Origin: Paralithodes platypus
Lineage: Eukaryota > Arthropoda > Malacostraca > Decapoda > Lithodidae
Reading direction: 5' to 3'
DNA: 64,000 nt
Assembly (NCBI GenBank): GCA_032716605.1
Contig: CM064492.1
Location: 51,739,844 to 51,803,843 of the forward strand
The notes under the pieces are model-generated. The model was not told the origin of the DNA. It searched no databases and saw nothing but the letters and a program-made list of their open reading frames with translations. Each line of letters opens with the position of its first letter. Positions within the stretch are counted from its first letter, which is position 1. Positions 30,935 to 42,623 of this stretch are shown piece by piece. Position numbers and translations under genes: made by a program.

Positions 30935-31258
30935 CTATACCCTGTTTAAATAAGGATACCAAAACTCTTGACCATAAATCTATATAACTCACACTGATGA
31001 ATTAACATGTATGGAGGCGTAAATCCAAATCCATATACTGTAGATCGACCAAAAATCTTGAAAATAAACCTCTATAACTCACAAACGACTAGAGTATTCA
31101 AGCTAATATTTCTACCATTTGGGAAGGGTCCACCAGGGAATATACTGTAGGTGTCGAGATTTACAGCCCATTTGCTCCCGCCCTTTTATAGTTACAGAGG
31201 TCAGGTTTCACGATTTCTGACCCACCTACTTTGGAACAAGGTATAGGAGTTGCCATAA
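30935..31258. repeat. Dispersed repeat family C, copy 2
   Basis: Inverted halves: AACCTCTATAACTCACAAACG and ATATTTCTACCATTTGGGAA on one side, TTTATAGTTACAGAGGTCAG and TTTCACGATTTCTGACCCAC on the other. The ends are similar to CTATACCCTGTT / AACAAGGTATAG. Confidence 0.6.
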
Positions 31259-31267
31259 CCTTGACAT

Positions 31268-31345
31268 GCAGGATCTATTTTTGTTTATGTGTATGAAGGA
31301 GACAAAAGGCAAGGCTGTTTGTAACAAGACCCCCCCCTCCTTTCC
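31268..31345 (-). pseudogene. LINE3 3'-end scrap
   Basis: The inverse reads GGGGTCTTGTTACAAACAGC, then CTTTTGTCTCCTTCATACAC, matching the terminal GGDTRYRQ..CLLHTQ coding and UTR boundary of LINE3. Confidence 0.45.
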
Positions 31346-31425
31346 TGATACACATGAGCCACTGAATGCTACATATGTTTTGCATTCTAGCCAGTACTTT
31401 AATTACTTACCTTGCGTTTTACATG

Positions 31426-31450
31426 ATCCTCTCTCTCTCTCTCTCTCTCT

Positions 31451-31501
<51 letters not shown>
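31426..31501. repeat. (TC)n(AT)n microsatellite at the SINE tail
   Basis: CT run followed by a long AT run, at the 3' (tail) side of the minus-strand SINE. Confidence 0.95.
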
Positions 31502-31535
31502 GGTATACAGTATATATATATTTATTTTTTTAGTT

Positions 31536-32013
31536 TTTTCTATATTCCAACTACTCCCTCTCGGGCATAGGCTGAGAGCCTGTACATTCCACCACTCAAC
31601 ACGGTGAAGCCCGTGAGGTCTTGTTCCAGTCTGGGGAGTGAGACATGCGAAGCATCCATCATGGCTCGAAGCAGCTCCATCTCTGAAGCAGCTGGTTGCT
31701 TCGCTCAAGTGCTTCACCGTCTCACCCTCCAGACTCAGACCCTCACTCTCAGAACGCCACCTATTGAGCAGTGAACTCACTAGGCATTGTCCCCCTGTAA
31801 CATATTTTGAATATGGGAATATTCATACAGTGTTATTTAATCAGGGAACAATGAGAGTATTTTTTTGGCATTTCGGTGGGCTTTGTGGTAATGCACTGAT
31901 ACTAGGTACAGCACAAATTCAATCCCAATAATATCTTCCCATTGACATATCGGGATTTGAACCCGGGTCCACTGGATTACCAATCCAGTGGCATGACCAC
32001 TATATTTGGGATC
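31536..32013 (-). mobile_element. tRNA-derived SINE, diverged copy c
   Basis: The inverse of box B (GGATTTGAACCCGGG) lies at about 31950. The body ends CTCTCGGGCATAGGCTGAGA at the left. It is the same family as 18.6 kb but with many substitutions and an internal difference in the central body. Confidence 0.85.
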
Positions 32014-32069
32014 TGGTATGCCCTTACTATACTCTATTCACTATAAATAGAGCAGATATCTTGACCATT

Positions 32070-32530
32070 GACCCCCTTGAGGATCATGACGCGCATTTTG
32101 ACAGTTTATCCTGGCTTTTATTAGAAGATTTGACTAAGGGGAGACTGGCCGTTTGTTTTGTCTATTAATTCATTTATTCATATATGTTTTTAGTTTCCTC
32201 CCTAGACCTCCATCAAGCTTAGAAAAACACCCCCTAGACCCCCCTTCAAGATTAATTTGTAAATTTTTCGGTAGAAAAATGTCCCGGCCGAAGACCGGTT
32301 CCTCTTAAAATTGCAGGCTTGCTATCGCTCGCCAGGAAATAATCGACACCTAAATGGAACGAAAGGTCTTAAAATTACAATAATATGGGGTGAAAGGTAC
32401 TAAAATCGTCAAACTAATGGACCGAATGTCTTATAATCTCAAAACAAATGGGGCTAAACATTAGGGAGAAGGGGTTCCAGAAAAACGGTCTGCCTCCCCT
32501 TAAGATTAGGAAGGGCATATGTATATTAGA
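32070..32530. mobile_element. Family F element split by family B
   Basis: CCCCTTGAGGATCATGACGC and CAGTTTATCCTGGC are on the left. After the B insertion (32138-32499) it continues TTAAGATTAGGAAGGGCATA. Intact F copies have the two parts joined. Confidence 0.65.
32138..32499 (-). mobile_element. TTAA element family B, copy 4
   Basis: Right TTAA at 32500-32503; left border CTAA at 32134-32137. Carries GCCGAAGACCGG and GCTTGCTATCGCTCGCCAGG. Confidence 0.8.
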
Positions 32531-32666
32531 GGGTTAATTGAGACAGTCTTACCCTTCTAATGACCGCAGATCTGGAAACGAATTCACGGGTGTAATGTTC
32601 TATACATCAACTACAAAACCTATACACACGAATATTTATGAGTGAGCTAGAGATTACGGCATCCGA

Positions 32667-32887
32667 GTGTACGGTCGCGCTAATAAGTCATGGCCCAGCT
32701 GTCATTACGTTTGGCTTGCTCTGTGCTGTATTAATGTCTGTTAGATGTTGAATTGGTTGGCTAAGTGTAGGAAAATGTTTATATATTTCACTCGATATGA
32801 AGAAATGAGGCTTAGATATTGCTGATACCAATTATTGATCAAAACATACTTGGTGCCGAGACATCACTTATTAGCGCGACTGTACAC
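32667..32887 (+). mobile_element. Mariner-like MITE family D, copy 1
   Basis: About 220 bp with TIRs: left GGTCGCGCTAATAAGTCATG, right CTTATTAGCGCGACTG, each flanked by TA. The CAGT..-type ends and TA target suggest a Tc1/mariner-mobilised element. Internal: TTCACTCGATATGAAGAAAT. Other copies at 40.7, 41.1, 46.3 and 61.6 kb. Confidence 0.75.
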
Positions 32888-33099
32888 CAGGGGGCAGCCA
32901 AAAAATAATACCGACAGATGACAACAAAAATTAAATCTCCCCATAGATGATATGTTATATATAGCGGGGGCGAACGATAAAGGGGAGGGCGGAAAAAGGG
33001 CCTAAGATGACCCAAACTTGACGCATGAGGAGTCCGCCCCAACCTTCCTTTAGAAGACCGACCAGGGACAACATCAGGGGTCATTTTGGGGACTAACAC

Positions 33100-33200
33100 C
33101 CATCGTGTGCGGATTTTCGGTGTGAGTATCCTAGGTTCGAGTCCTTGGAGTACAACATGTATTCATTACTTTCATTGATTTTTCTAGTTAGGCTTATTTG
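33100..33200 (+). mobile_element. Second tRNA-derived SINE family, fragment
   Basis: CGGTGTGAGTATCCTAGGTT, with box B-like GGTTCGAGTCC at about 33134, then a body with GTAAATTAATTGGTGAGTGT. Resembles the inverse of 40.3-40.45 kb. Confidence 0.5.
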
Positions 33201-33372
33201 TAAATTAATTGGTGAGTGTGTGAAAACAAATATGAAGAAATTAACTCTTGACCCCTTGAGGATTATGACGTATTTTGACTGTATATTCTGGCTATTCGTA
33301 AATTGTTTTAGTCAGATTAGGAAGGGTATATAGAACTAAGAGAGGGTCAATTGACAGAGTCTACTCTTTTAA

Positions 33373-34024
33373 GGAGGAGGTATTCACTTTTTCTGGACCC
33401 CCCTTTTCCCTTATGTTTAGCGTAATAGTTTTGAGATTTTAAGACGTTCGTTCCGTTATTTTGGCGGTTTTGATACCTTTCGCCCCATTTTGTTGTCAAT
33501 ATTTAGACCTTTCATGCCATTTAGCTATTGATATTTTCTTGGTGAGCGATAGCGAGCCTGTTATTTTAGAAGGCATCTGCCTTCGACCGAGCCTTTTTTC
33601 TAACGAAAAATTTACAAATTTATCTTGAAAGGGGGTCATGGGGGTATTATTTTAACACCCTCCGACTGGAATATTTAACCTACTGACGAGGAGGCAGACC
33701 GCCCGGTATTTTCCCCACAACAGTCAAAATCACAATGAGGGACCGTTAGGAGTCGGAGACATTTGGGGTTGCCATCAATCGACAGATTCTGACCTAACTT
33801 ACTGAGCTCAAAATGACGCACAAGCATCATATAACATATTATAGAGCTATTAAGATAGGTTCATATGACGCGATCGCGTCATATGAGTAATTGGGCGGAA
33901 CCGCCATATGACGCGATCGCGTCATATGAGTCGGAGGGGGTTAAGCTTGATGGAGGTTTAGCGAGAAAACTATAAAATAAAGTTAATAAATAAATATATA
34001 GGCCAACAAACAAGCACTACCCCT
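33373..34024 (+). mobile_element. TTAA element family B, copy 5, split by G
   Basis: Family landmarks run to AGGGGGTCATGGGGGTATTA, then TTAA, element G, TTAA, and GCTTGATGGAGGTTTAGCGA. Removing 33656-33944 restores the standard B order (..TTAAGCTTGATGGAGG). Confidence 0.85.
33656..33940. mobile_element. TTAA element G with twin palindromes
   Basis: 285 bp between TTAA 33652-33655 and 33941-33944, with TIRs CCCTCCGACT and AGTCGGAGGG. Near its right end are two identical perfect palindromes, half-site CATATGACGCGA, centred about 46 bp apart. A related end fragment (GCGTCATATGTCGGAGAGGG) occurs at about 61313-61334. Noncoding. Confidence 0.85.
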
Positions 34025-34261
34025 TTAAGTCCCACAGATCTCTCCTAAACTGCACACAATCGTCTAATGATAACCAAACTACATCATCAAAGCCTGTCAT
34101 GATCTTCAAGGGGTTAAGCAGTATGGTGTAATTTTGGAGACGGATACCAATCGCATGACAAATTAACTCTTTATTGGCTTCAACGCAATATATTTCTTCC
34201 TTTAGCTACCTCGAGCTAAAGATCTTGACTGAAGTGGGACATTTATCATTCTCTGCTCCTT

Positions 34262-35235
34262 GACTAAGAGTACAAAGGAGTACAAAGGAAATCAAGCAAC
34301 AACATATCTGGTAACCCTTCTAGGCTGCTTGTCCTCCAAAACACTGAGGAACAATTGTCCAAACAGTGGTTTAGAGTGGGTAAGGAAACATTGGAAAGGG
34401 AACTACTGCCCTGGAACTAATGTCCGTGGTAGGATTAGGAAGTTAGTAGGGGACAGATGGGTTAGTAACTGAGGGGGGGATAAAATAAAGTTATTCATTT
34501 ACAAACGCAGTCAGTCGCGGGTTTGATGCAAGATATTTGTCTAGGCGAAGTTTAAATTAATCAACGGTGCTGCAGTCTATAACGTCTCGGGGAAGCCCAT
34601 TCCACAAGTTGACAACTCGATTGAAGAAGAAATTCTTAGATTGGTGCGAGTTAAAAGATTTACCGATAATTTTGCAACGTTTCCCCACGTGTCATTAGAT
34701 TGTTCGATCGTGAAGTACTTACTACAGTTCATATTGTCGATGCCTTTGATGATTTTGATCACTTGAATTAAGTCGCCTATTAATCTGCGCTGGGTTAAAG
34801 GAAATAGATTTAATTCTCTAAGATACTCCTCGCTCCTCGTATGGTTTGTTCTTTAGGCTAGGTATCATATTGGTAACTCTACGTTGAACTCGTTCTAGCT
34901 TGTTTATATCTTTTTGGTAATAAGGGCACCAGGATTGAACGCAGTATTCCAGAAGAGGGCGGACTAAGGAATTGTAAAGGGTTAGGATAACTTCTTTGGA
35001 TTTATGCTCAAATGACCTGCCTATAAAGCCTATTATTTTGTTTGCCTTCTTAACAACTTCTGAACATTGTTGACTCGGTTTTAGGTTACTCGATATTGTT
35101 ACTCCCAGATCGGTTTCTCTGTTTTCATTCTTAAGCTGAGTGCCATTCATCAAATAGTTTGCTTTCTCATTTTGGTGTCCGATATGTAGTACTTTACATT
35201 TATCCGCATTGAAACTCATTTGCCAAATTTGGGCC
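34262..35235 (-). pseudogene. LINE2 copy C, 5'-truncated
   Basis: The tail (GGAGTACAAAGGAGTACAAA on the plus strand) and the 3' UTR lie at 34262-34480. The C-terminal coding lies at 34480-35219, including a clean 133-codon frame with MSFNADKCKVLHIGH, TDLGVTISSNLKPSQQ and LYNSLVRPLLEYCVQSWCPY. Truncated just downstream of the catalytic FADD position, where a GA microsatellite begins. Two or three indels disrupt the last 120 codons. Confidence 0.88.
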
Positions 35236-35620
<385 letters not shown>

Positions 35621-35809
35621 TAAACCCTAACAACAACACCACCACTACTCCTATAACAACGATATATACATGAGTGTCAACAGAGGGGCCCCACACATAG
35701 GATAAGGGTGGTATGGCCCCTTAGTATGGTCCATTTGATATTATGGCCTCTACAACTTGGCCACGATCCAGGAACACTCGGCCATATTATCTTAGTAATG
35801 TAGATATTT

Positions 35810-36040
35810 ATACACACGCACACTCGCTACACGCACACACTTATATACAGTATATACGCACACAATAACACATTCACACACACACATTTACGCACCTTGA
35901 CTCACAAAAGTCACGAGAAGCAAGATATGCAATCTTGTTCATTCTGTCACACACACACCGCACACACACACATACACACTCTCTCTCTCTCTCGCAAACA
36001 CAAACATACACACACAAATACACATACACAGCACCAGACA

Positions 36041-36077
<37 letters not shown>

Positions 36078-36098
36078 GCACACACACACACACACACC
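35810..36098. repeat. CA-rich microsatellite
   Basis: Impure CACA/CATA tracts, a (CT)n at about 35980, and a clean (CA)n at 36046-36098. Confidence 0.95.
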
Positions 36099-36298
36099 CT
36101 TTTTGGGTGAAAACTAATATTATAGAATCGTATTCTTAGTCAAAATGTGTGAATTTATTTACCATTTTTGTATGCTATGCATTATATAGTCAGGAACTTC
36201 GTTTTCTCTGTTACAAAGCTTTCTTTCAAATCAATTGTTACAACAGAAAAACAAATAATTACGACAGCTCACGTAACGATTTCCCATGTGTTGTTTAA

Positions 36299-36504
36299 CC
36301 CCTACTGTACCAGCGACGTCTTTGTACGTATATGCTAGCTATATTTAAGCCATATTGTGCAGTTTAGGAAGGATCTGTTGTTTTACAAAGGGTTAAGTGA
36401 GATAGGACAAAGCCTGTTAATTGCTGGAGGCCCTTTTAAAACCTAATAAAATCGTCTAATAGTAGCAAGAATAGAGTTAAAAGGACGACACCGATACAGA
36501 CAGG
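36299..36504. mobile_element. TTAA element family F, variant F2
   Basis: Between TTAA 36295-36298 and 36505-36508. Ends CCCCTACTGTACCAGCGACG and CGATACAGACAGGG. Inverted halves around GCAGTTTAGGAAGGATCTG. Confidence 0.8.
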
Positions 36505-36597
36505 GTTAAGTACTGTACAATAAGCAGGCCTAGTCGAATTACGCAATGATAAAATCCCAAGATTAACCAGGGGTGTATGTTGGAAAAGCAAAGATGC

Positions 36598-36691
36598 AGA
36601 CAACTAATGAGGCAAACATCTTAAAATCTGCAAACTAATGGGGCTAAACATGAAGGAGAAGGGGGTCTAGAATAACGACCCATCTCCCTTT
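36598..36691 (-). mobile_element. Family B fragment, copy 6
   Basis: Only the terminal 95 bp: CTAATGGGGCTAAACATGAA..ACGACCCATCTCCC then TTAA-like TTTAAG. Confidence 0.7.
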
Positions 36692-36861
36692 AAGTTTCGA
36701 TCAAGGTTTGTTTGTATTTGCGCATTCTCCCGGCAGTTATAGGTCATTCATTATAGGTAGGCCAAAAAGCGTGATAAATAATCTCTACCTTCCCTCCATA
36801 CCTACCCCTCCCTTCCCGTCACGAAGTAATTTGTAGATTTGTAAGATGTTTTGGTGAGGTC

Positions 36862-36930
36862 ATTGGCCTGATGAAGCTATTATGCGAAACGTTGTCAATA
36901 AAGTGCTCCTCCTCATATGGTGTTTTTATA
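36862..36930 (+). ncRNA. Penelope-type 3'-end motif with hammerhead-like core, copy 1
   Basis: GGCCTGATGAAGCTATTATG, then CGAAACGTTGTCAATAAAG. The series CTGATGA, short GC..GC stem, GAAAC and GUC is laid out like a minimal hammerhead ribozyme. Penelope-like retroelements are known to carry such motifs in their terminal repeats. Stem I pairing around the GUC is weak by eye. A near copy is at 52270-52335. No Penelope RT is seen. Confidence 0.35.
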
Positions 36931-37080
36931 TAAAATTTAGTGGATTAAAAAACACTAATATAATTTACTAACCTTTTCAATTCCTTGGATTCTTTTATAG
37001 TTGAAATCGCTTGTCTGACGATATCTAGAACAAAAGCAAACATTAGTCAAATAATGTAAACAAAATTTCATAAAATAATT

Positions 37081-37285
37081 ATCCCCTTGAGGATTATGAA
37101 ACATTTTAGCAGTTTAATCTGGCTCACATTAGAAAATTGTATCCTGCTTTGGAAAGATCTCTGGGATTTATTGAGGTAAAAACCATCATAATTAACATTC
37201 TAGCTACCACAAGTTCTTCCTAAACTGAATACAATCGTCCACTAATGAAAGATTAACATGTTAAAAAACGTAATACTACTCAAGG
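37081..37285. mobile_element. TTAA element family F, copy 7
   Basis: CCCCTTGAGGATTATGAAAC, CAGTTTAATCTGGCTCACAT and the inverse half near 37215-37280, ending CTCAAGGGGTCAA. Confidence 0.7.
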
Positions 37286-37350
37286 GGTCAATGGAACATA
37301 TTCAGGGTGTTATATCAAATAAACAGTTAATGTTATTATTTGTTCGTGTT

Positions 37351-37528
<178 letters not shown>

Positions 37529-38058
37529 GGGGAGGTGTGGTGGAGTGGTCTTGCCACTGGCCTGGTAATCCAAAGGTCCCGGGTTCAAATCCCGATGTAT
37601 CAATGGGAAGATATTATTGGGATGGAATTTGTGCTGTACCTGGTATCAGTGCATTACCACAAGCCCACCGAAACGTCAATAAAATACCCTCATTGTTCCC
37701 TGATTAAATAGCACTGTATGAATATTCCCATATTCAAAATATGCTATAGGGGTGCAATGCCTGGTGAGTTATCTGCTCAACAGGTGGCGTTGTGTGTGTG
37801 TAAGTGTGAGAGTCCGAGTGTAGGGGGTGAGACAGTGAAGCACGGGAATGAGTGGCTTCAGAGATGGGGTCGTTTCGGGCCATGAGTGAGCACCGTGCCT
37901 CATGTGAAGGCAAGATGGCAGGTGCTCGTTGTACTCTACGTGCTTCACATGTCTCACTCCCTAGACTGGAACAAGACCTCACGGGCTTCACTGTTCATTG
38001 TAAAGCGGTGAATGTTAAGGCTCTCAGCCTATGCCCGAGAGGAAGTAAGTTGGAATAT
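37529..38058 (+). mobile_element. tRNA-derived SINE, copy b (young)
   Basis: Nearly identical over its entire length to 18645-19173, including box A TGGTGGAGTGG and box B GGTTCAAATCC. It is followed by a long A-run. The small number of differences suggests recent retroposition. Confidence 0.9.
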
Positions 38059-38410
<352 letters not shown>

Positions 38411-38499
38411 ACGTGTAATCAGACACCTGCTCACGGACGCAACTGATCCCGACTAAGCCCCAAGGTTACAACACACATAAATAAACATTAAAGGATTTC

Positions 38500-38935
38500 T
38501 CAGTAGCGGGGGGCAGTTGGGGGGCCGTAGGAGGCATAAGGAAGCAGTGGGGGGCATTGGGAGCAGTGGGGGGCAGCAGGGAGGCAGATGAGGGGTAGCT
38601 TGGGGTAATGAGGGACATCGGAGGGTATTTGGGGGCAGTGGGGAGAAGTGGGGGAACAGTGGGAAGGAGAGGAGGGTAATAGGGCAGTAGAGGGAAAAGG
38701 GGGGGGGGAGCAGCAGGGAGGGATAGAGGGGCTAGCGGAGGGCAGTAGCGGGCAAGCGGCGGGGCAAGTGATGAGGAATGGGGGGCAGTTGGGAGGCATT
38801 AGAGAGTATGCAGGGGGTAGCGGGGGGGCGAGGGGGGAGAGGGAGGCAGTGGGGTGAAGTAGTGGGCAGTAGGGGGAAGAAGGGGACATTGGGTGGCAGT
38901 GGGGGGAGGGGGGGGGGGGCAGAGGGGGGATGGAA
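38500..38935. repeat. G-rich tract, quadruplex-prone
   Basis: Imperfect repeats of GGGGGCAGT / GGGAGGCAG. Dozens of G3+ runs spaced within 7-12 nt on the plus strand. Minus-strand Pro/Ser-rich frames are artefacts. Confidence 0.9.
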
Positions 38936-39044
38936 GTCAGTCGCGTATTAGCTCATGCCCGACACCGGTAATTATGATGTGGGATCTCTGATTACTTTAT
39001 GATAATTACGCTCATTATAACGGCAGATAAATGTGTGTAATGAG

Positions 39045-39340
39045 AAGACGGATGGATGATTTGTGGGTCATCATATCATTATAATGAATGTGTTGATGCT
39101 GAAAACAAAGCAATGATCGTTACGTTAATTATTTGTGAATTATCATATTCATATATTTGTTGATGCTGACAAACTAAGCAATTATTTTCATGTTCAATAT
39201 TTGTGTTGGATCATATAATTATATTTGTCGATGCTGAAAACTAGGCAATGGTCTATATGTGAATTGTTTGCGTATATTATTATATTATACTATGTATTAC
39301 TACTGGAAGAAAAACAATGGTATTTATCTTAATTATTTGT
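39045..39340. repeat. Degenerate tandem repeat of about 75 bp
   Basis: Three to four copies around TTGTTGATGCTGA.AAC, each followed by GCAATG.T and TTAATTATTTGTG.ATTATCATA. Confidence 0.65.
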
Positions 39341-39344
39341 GTAT

Positions 39345-39700
39345 TGTCATATACTATTATATAAAATTATTACTGTACATAAAGTAAATAACTATTTTTG
39401 GTTCATACTATTTTCATATTTTTATCAATATGATTATATAAATAATCACAATCTAGTTATTATCATTTTCATGTCTATCATTAGCATAGCGGAAAAATAT
39501 GATTATAACTATTGTGTAAAATTGAAACCAAAATTTTGCTTATTTTCCTATACCATTTTCATAAACATTACGAGAGGCTTCCATTTTCATTACACCGCTT
39601 TCCCAAAAACAAATATTTTCGTTCAAAAATATAATACCTACCATGATCGATTTACAATTGTTTAGATTATCGCAATACATTTACTGAATTGGTTATAACG
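39345..39700. other. No recognised gene
   Basis: Very AT-rich. The plus-strand frame at 39339-39665 (108 codons, Ile/Tyr/Phe/Asn-rich) has no recognisable motif and is probably chance. Confidence 0.4.
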
Positions 39701-39702
39701 TT

Positions 39703-39793
39703 TTAGGGGAGATCGATCATTTATATTTGGTCACATGTGTATTTTTGTAGTATTTTTATAAGTTTCCTCCCTGGACCTCCATCAAGCTTAAAA
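39703..39793 (-). mobile_element. Family B fragment, copy 7
   Basis: AGGGGAGATCGATCATTTAT to GTTTCCTCCCTGGACCTCCA and TCAAGCTTAAAATAC. Only the terminal 90 bp are present. Confidence 0.65.
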
Positions 39794-40071
39794 TACAATT
39801 TTCGTAAAAAAAAAGCATTTCATCACATAGGCCTAGTCATAATTATTATTTGTATTATTATATGAGATGCCGAAGCCTCCAACCAGGGTGCAGAAACACC
39901 AACAAGATGAATCCACACAAAACACCCGGAGGAACTGGGGAGAGACTATGGCAACTAAGAAGAAGGAAACAAAAAAGACATATTGAACACAAATCAAATG
40001 AATAATAAAAGATTACACAATGGAGGATGCCAAGTATAAATAAAATACAATTCCTCCGACCGATATAGTCT

Positions 40072-40275
40072 ATTGTATTGCAGTTGATGGTATACTGAAT
40101 TCCTCTGCAGCGAATTTCCCGATAATTAATGAACAAATATGAAAATAATAGATATCTACTTCATATTTATGCCAATTTTGCATAATTAACAACAAATCTC
40201 GCTCCAAAGTCTATGTAAAAACCGAGTAATGTAGATGGGGACATGACAATCAATTTACCATCATAAGAAAAAATA
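40072..40275. mobile_element. Family H repeat, copy 4
   Basis: CAGTTGATGGTATACTGAATTCC at left, CAATTTACCATCATAAG at right, and the shared interior TTTGCATAATTAACAACAAA. Confidence 0.6.
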
Positions 40276-40299
40276 AAAAAATAAATCATAGTTACAAGA

Positions 40300-40447
40300 T
40301 GAATTATTATGTTCTCTCCACCAACCAGCTTTACTCCTAAACTCGATTAATGAAATTAACAAACACATGTGGCAGTCCGGGGATTCGAACCTAGGATGCT
40401 CACACCGAAAATCAACACACTTATGCATTGCACGACGAAGACAGGAT
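40300..40447 (-). mobile_element. Second tRNA-derived SINE family, copy 1
   Basis: On the minus strand a degenerate box A region (GTGCAATGCATAAGTG) is followed by box B GGTTCGAATCC (inverse at about 40383-40393). The body ATTTCATTAATCGAGTTTAG ends AGAGAACATAAT. An almost identical body is at 46.9 kb. Not a functional tRNA, because no acceptor stem forms. Confidence 0.65.
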
Positions 40448-40479
40448 CCAATTACAGTCTACGTGTTCTATAGTACAGA

Positions 40480-40690
40480 CACTAAAATCTACAGTGCAGC
40501 AGAGGCGATTATACAAAATACAGCTACGGTCTATACACGCTCTAAAGTGCACGACATATTTTGACAGAGTTCTCAAGTTCGGTTTGTATTTGTGTGTTCT
40601 CCCAGACAGCTGGTTACAAGAAAATACAAAACAAAAATCTACAGTGCATTGGAGGTAACCATACATAATACAGCTACGGCTTATGCGTTC
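40480..40690. repeat. Pair of direct repeats, about 65 bp
   Basis: AAATCTACAGTGCA..GGAGG/GAGGCGA and TACAGCTACGG.. occur at about 40484 and 40638. Between them is a unit ending AGCTGGTTACAAG that is repeated near 41360-41407. Confidence 0.6.
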
Positions 40691-40705
40691 TGTATATTGT
40701 ACAAT

Positions 40706-40915
40706 AGGCCTAATAAGTGATGTCTTGGGACCAAGTATATTTTGATCCATAATTGGTTTCAGGAATATCTAAACTTGATGTATTCATTTCAAGGGGGATA
40801 TACAAGCTTAAGTCTACACTTGCTCACCCTATTCAACATCTGGCAGACATTATTACAGCACAGACCAAGCCAAACGTAAGGACAGCTGATACATGACTTA
40901 TTAGCGCTACCGTAC
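40706..40915 (-). mobile_element. Mariner-like MITE family D, copy 4 (decayed)
   Basis: CTAATAAGTGATGTCTTGGG at left, TATTTTGATCCATAATTGGT, and ATGACTTATTAGCGCTACCG at right. Confidence 0.7.
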
Positions 40916-41093
40916 AATACATGTTTACGGTGTAGTTCCCTACACAAATTCCGTTCCTCTCTGAGATTTTATCTATGAAAGTAAAAATAGTATTATGGAA
41001 TTAGGAGAGTACCTTGCTATGCAGTGGTTAATTCACCTTATTATGCAACTGTTAAAATAGGACATTACACTCTAAATGCAATTACACTATGTG

Positions 41094-41309
41094 TACAGTC
41101 GCGCTAATAAGTGATGTTTCGGCACCAAGTATGTTTTGATCCATAATTGGTATCAGCAATATCTAAGCTTCATTTCTTCATATCGAGTGAAATATACAAA
41201 CATGTTCCTATACTTACCCACCCTATTCAATATCTGACAGACATTAATACAGCACAGAGCAAGTCAAATGTAAAGACAGCTAGGACATGACTTATTAGCA
41301 CGACGGTAC
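41094..41309 (-). mobile_element. Mariner-like MITE family D, copy 3
   Basis: TA followed by CAGTCGCGCTAATAAGTGAT at left and ATGACTTATTAGCACGACGG followed by TA at right. Confidence 0.8.
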
Positions 41310-42107
41310 TTCCACAAATAAAATCTCAGAGAGGAACATAACTTGACTAGGGAGCTGTACTCAAGTTTGTTGTGTATATATGTATTCTCCGCACAACTGG
41401 TTACAAGAGGAGCCCCCAGAATACCAAACAGGGAGCGCCGACCGGAAGGCGAGGGCGTGTTCGTGAGTGTTTTGAGGATGCCGCTAATATGCATACAGGC
41501 GGGGGTCACCCGAGCTCTCTTCCCGTCATTTTTTACGGGCAATTGTACTCTGGCATCTTCAATATTCCAGTTTTTATCGGGGATGAGCCACCTAAGCCTA
41601 TCTACCGTCAGTCTAGTTTACAAGCCCAATGTGAAAGCGCCTCAAAATAATACGATAAAGAAACTTGCTCATCGAAAATTGCCAGAAAAAGCGCTCGTGT
41701 GACACTGGCTAAAGGTCGTTGCACGCTGACACGATTGCCCCTCCAGGCGAGTTCCCGACTCGAAATTTCAGCCTGATACGGCGAATCGGCAACATAATCG
41801 TGGATATCGGGAATTAGCCGTGGGTGACTCTCACGGTCCAAGCGACGTATTGGGGGTCGATACGAGATTTTGAGCTGTCCAAACGTTCATGGGAATCCCC
41901 CCCGAGTCGGAAAAAAAAACACAGGAAAAAATAGTACAGGAAAATAAGGCACCGGATTTTTTTTTCTTCACAAATTACGGACTAGGAAACAATGGCACAT
42001 ACAACAAAATATTGTATTAAGAAGTAATAGATCAATAAAATGTGTTTCGATGCAATATGCAATATTGCATAATGTAATTATATATATCTGGTAGTGTACT
42101 CACCACA

Positions 42108-42133
42108 GGTTAGGTTAGGTTAGGTTAGGTTAG
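42108..42133. repeat. Interstitial (TTAGG)n telomere-type repeat
   Basis: Five copies of GGTTA in a row, the arthropod telomere unit. A second, shorter cluster (ATTAGGTCAGGTTAGG) sits at 42624-42641 on the far side of the LINE1 fragment. Confidence 0.8.
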
Positions 42134-42623
42134 AACTTAAGAAACCGGAATTTTGCATAAGGCTGACCGGCCCACACGAAGCAGATCCCATTCACACCCA
42201 ACCCATATCATTCATATGACTATCAAGTTTGCACTTAAAATGTTCTACCGTTCTTGAGCTAACCACACACTTCCACAACTCTGTTCCCAAACAAGTGCTA
42301 ACCTATATCTTTTCTAAAGCAAAACTTATCCAATTTGAAGCCATTTGAACGGGTAATCTCGCCTTTATTAAGCCTTACTACCTTATTTATATCTCCCTTG
42401 TTGATATACTTTTCATCCACTTAAACACCTATATCATATCTCCTATACATCTTCGTCTTTCTAACGAATGCAAGCCAAGGGTTATCAGCCTCTCCTCATA
42501 TGATAAATTTCTAACAATGTGGATCATTTGCGTCAATCTTCGTTGGACTGCCTCCAGAGAGTCAATATCCATTCTATAATAAGGACACCAACACTGAACA
42601 GCATAGTCCCAGTGAGGTCTCAC
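42134..42623 (-). pseudogene. LINE1 3' fragment between TTAGG repeats
   Basis: On the minus strand a 64-codon frame reads HWDYAVQCWCPYYRMDIDSL, then VQRRLTQMIHIVRNLSYEER and LGLHSLERRR. It then continues with indels to the 3' UTR (GGTGTGAATGGGATCTGC). Same CR1-like family as 9.5 kb but clearly more diverged. Truncated upstream in the C-terminal domain. Confidence 0.8.

Larger units (their letters stand above)
33245..34113. mobile_element. Family F element split by B, which is split by G
   Basis: F left part: CCCCTTGAGGATTATGACGT to GAGTCTACTCT. F right part: CCCACAGATCTCTCCTAAAC to GATCTTCAAGGGG, then TTAA 34114-34117. TTAA at 33369-33372 and 34025-34028 flank the B insertion. Confidence 0.85.

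Noticed and set aside
39339..39665. 108-codon plus-strand frame in AT-rich DNA
   Set aside because: Ile/Tyr/Phe/Asn-rich composition without a recognisable motif and within degenerate repeats.
41343..41702. Overlapping frames of about 119 and 92 codons near 41.4 kb
   Set aside because: They overlap in several frames across MITE D and the start of family I, have no domain, and contain no conserved motif.
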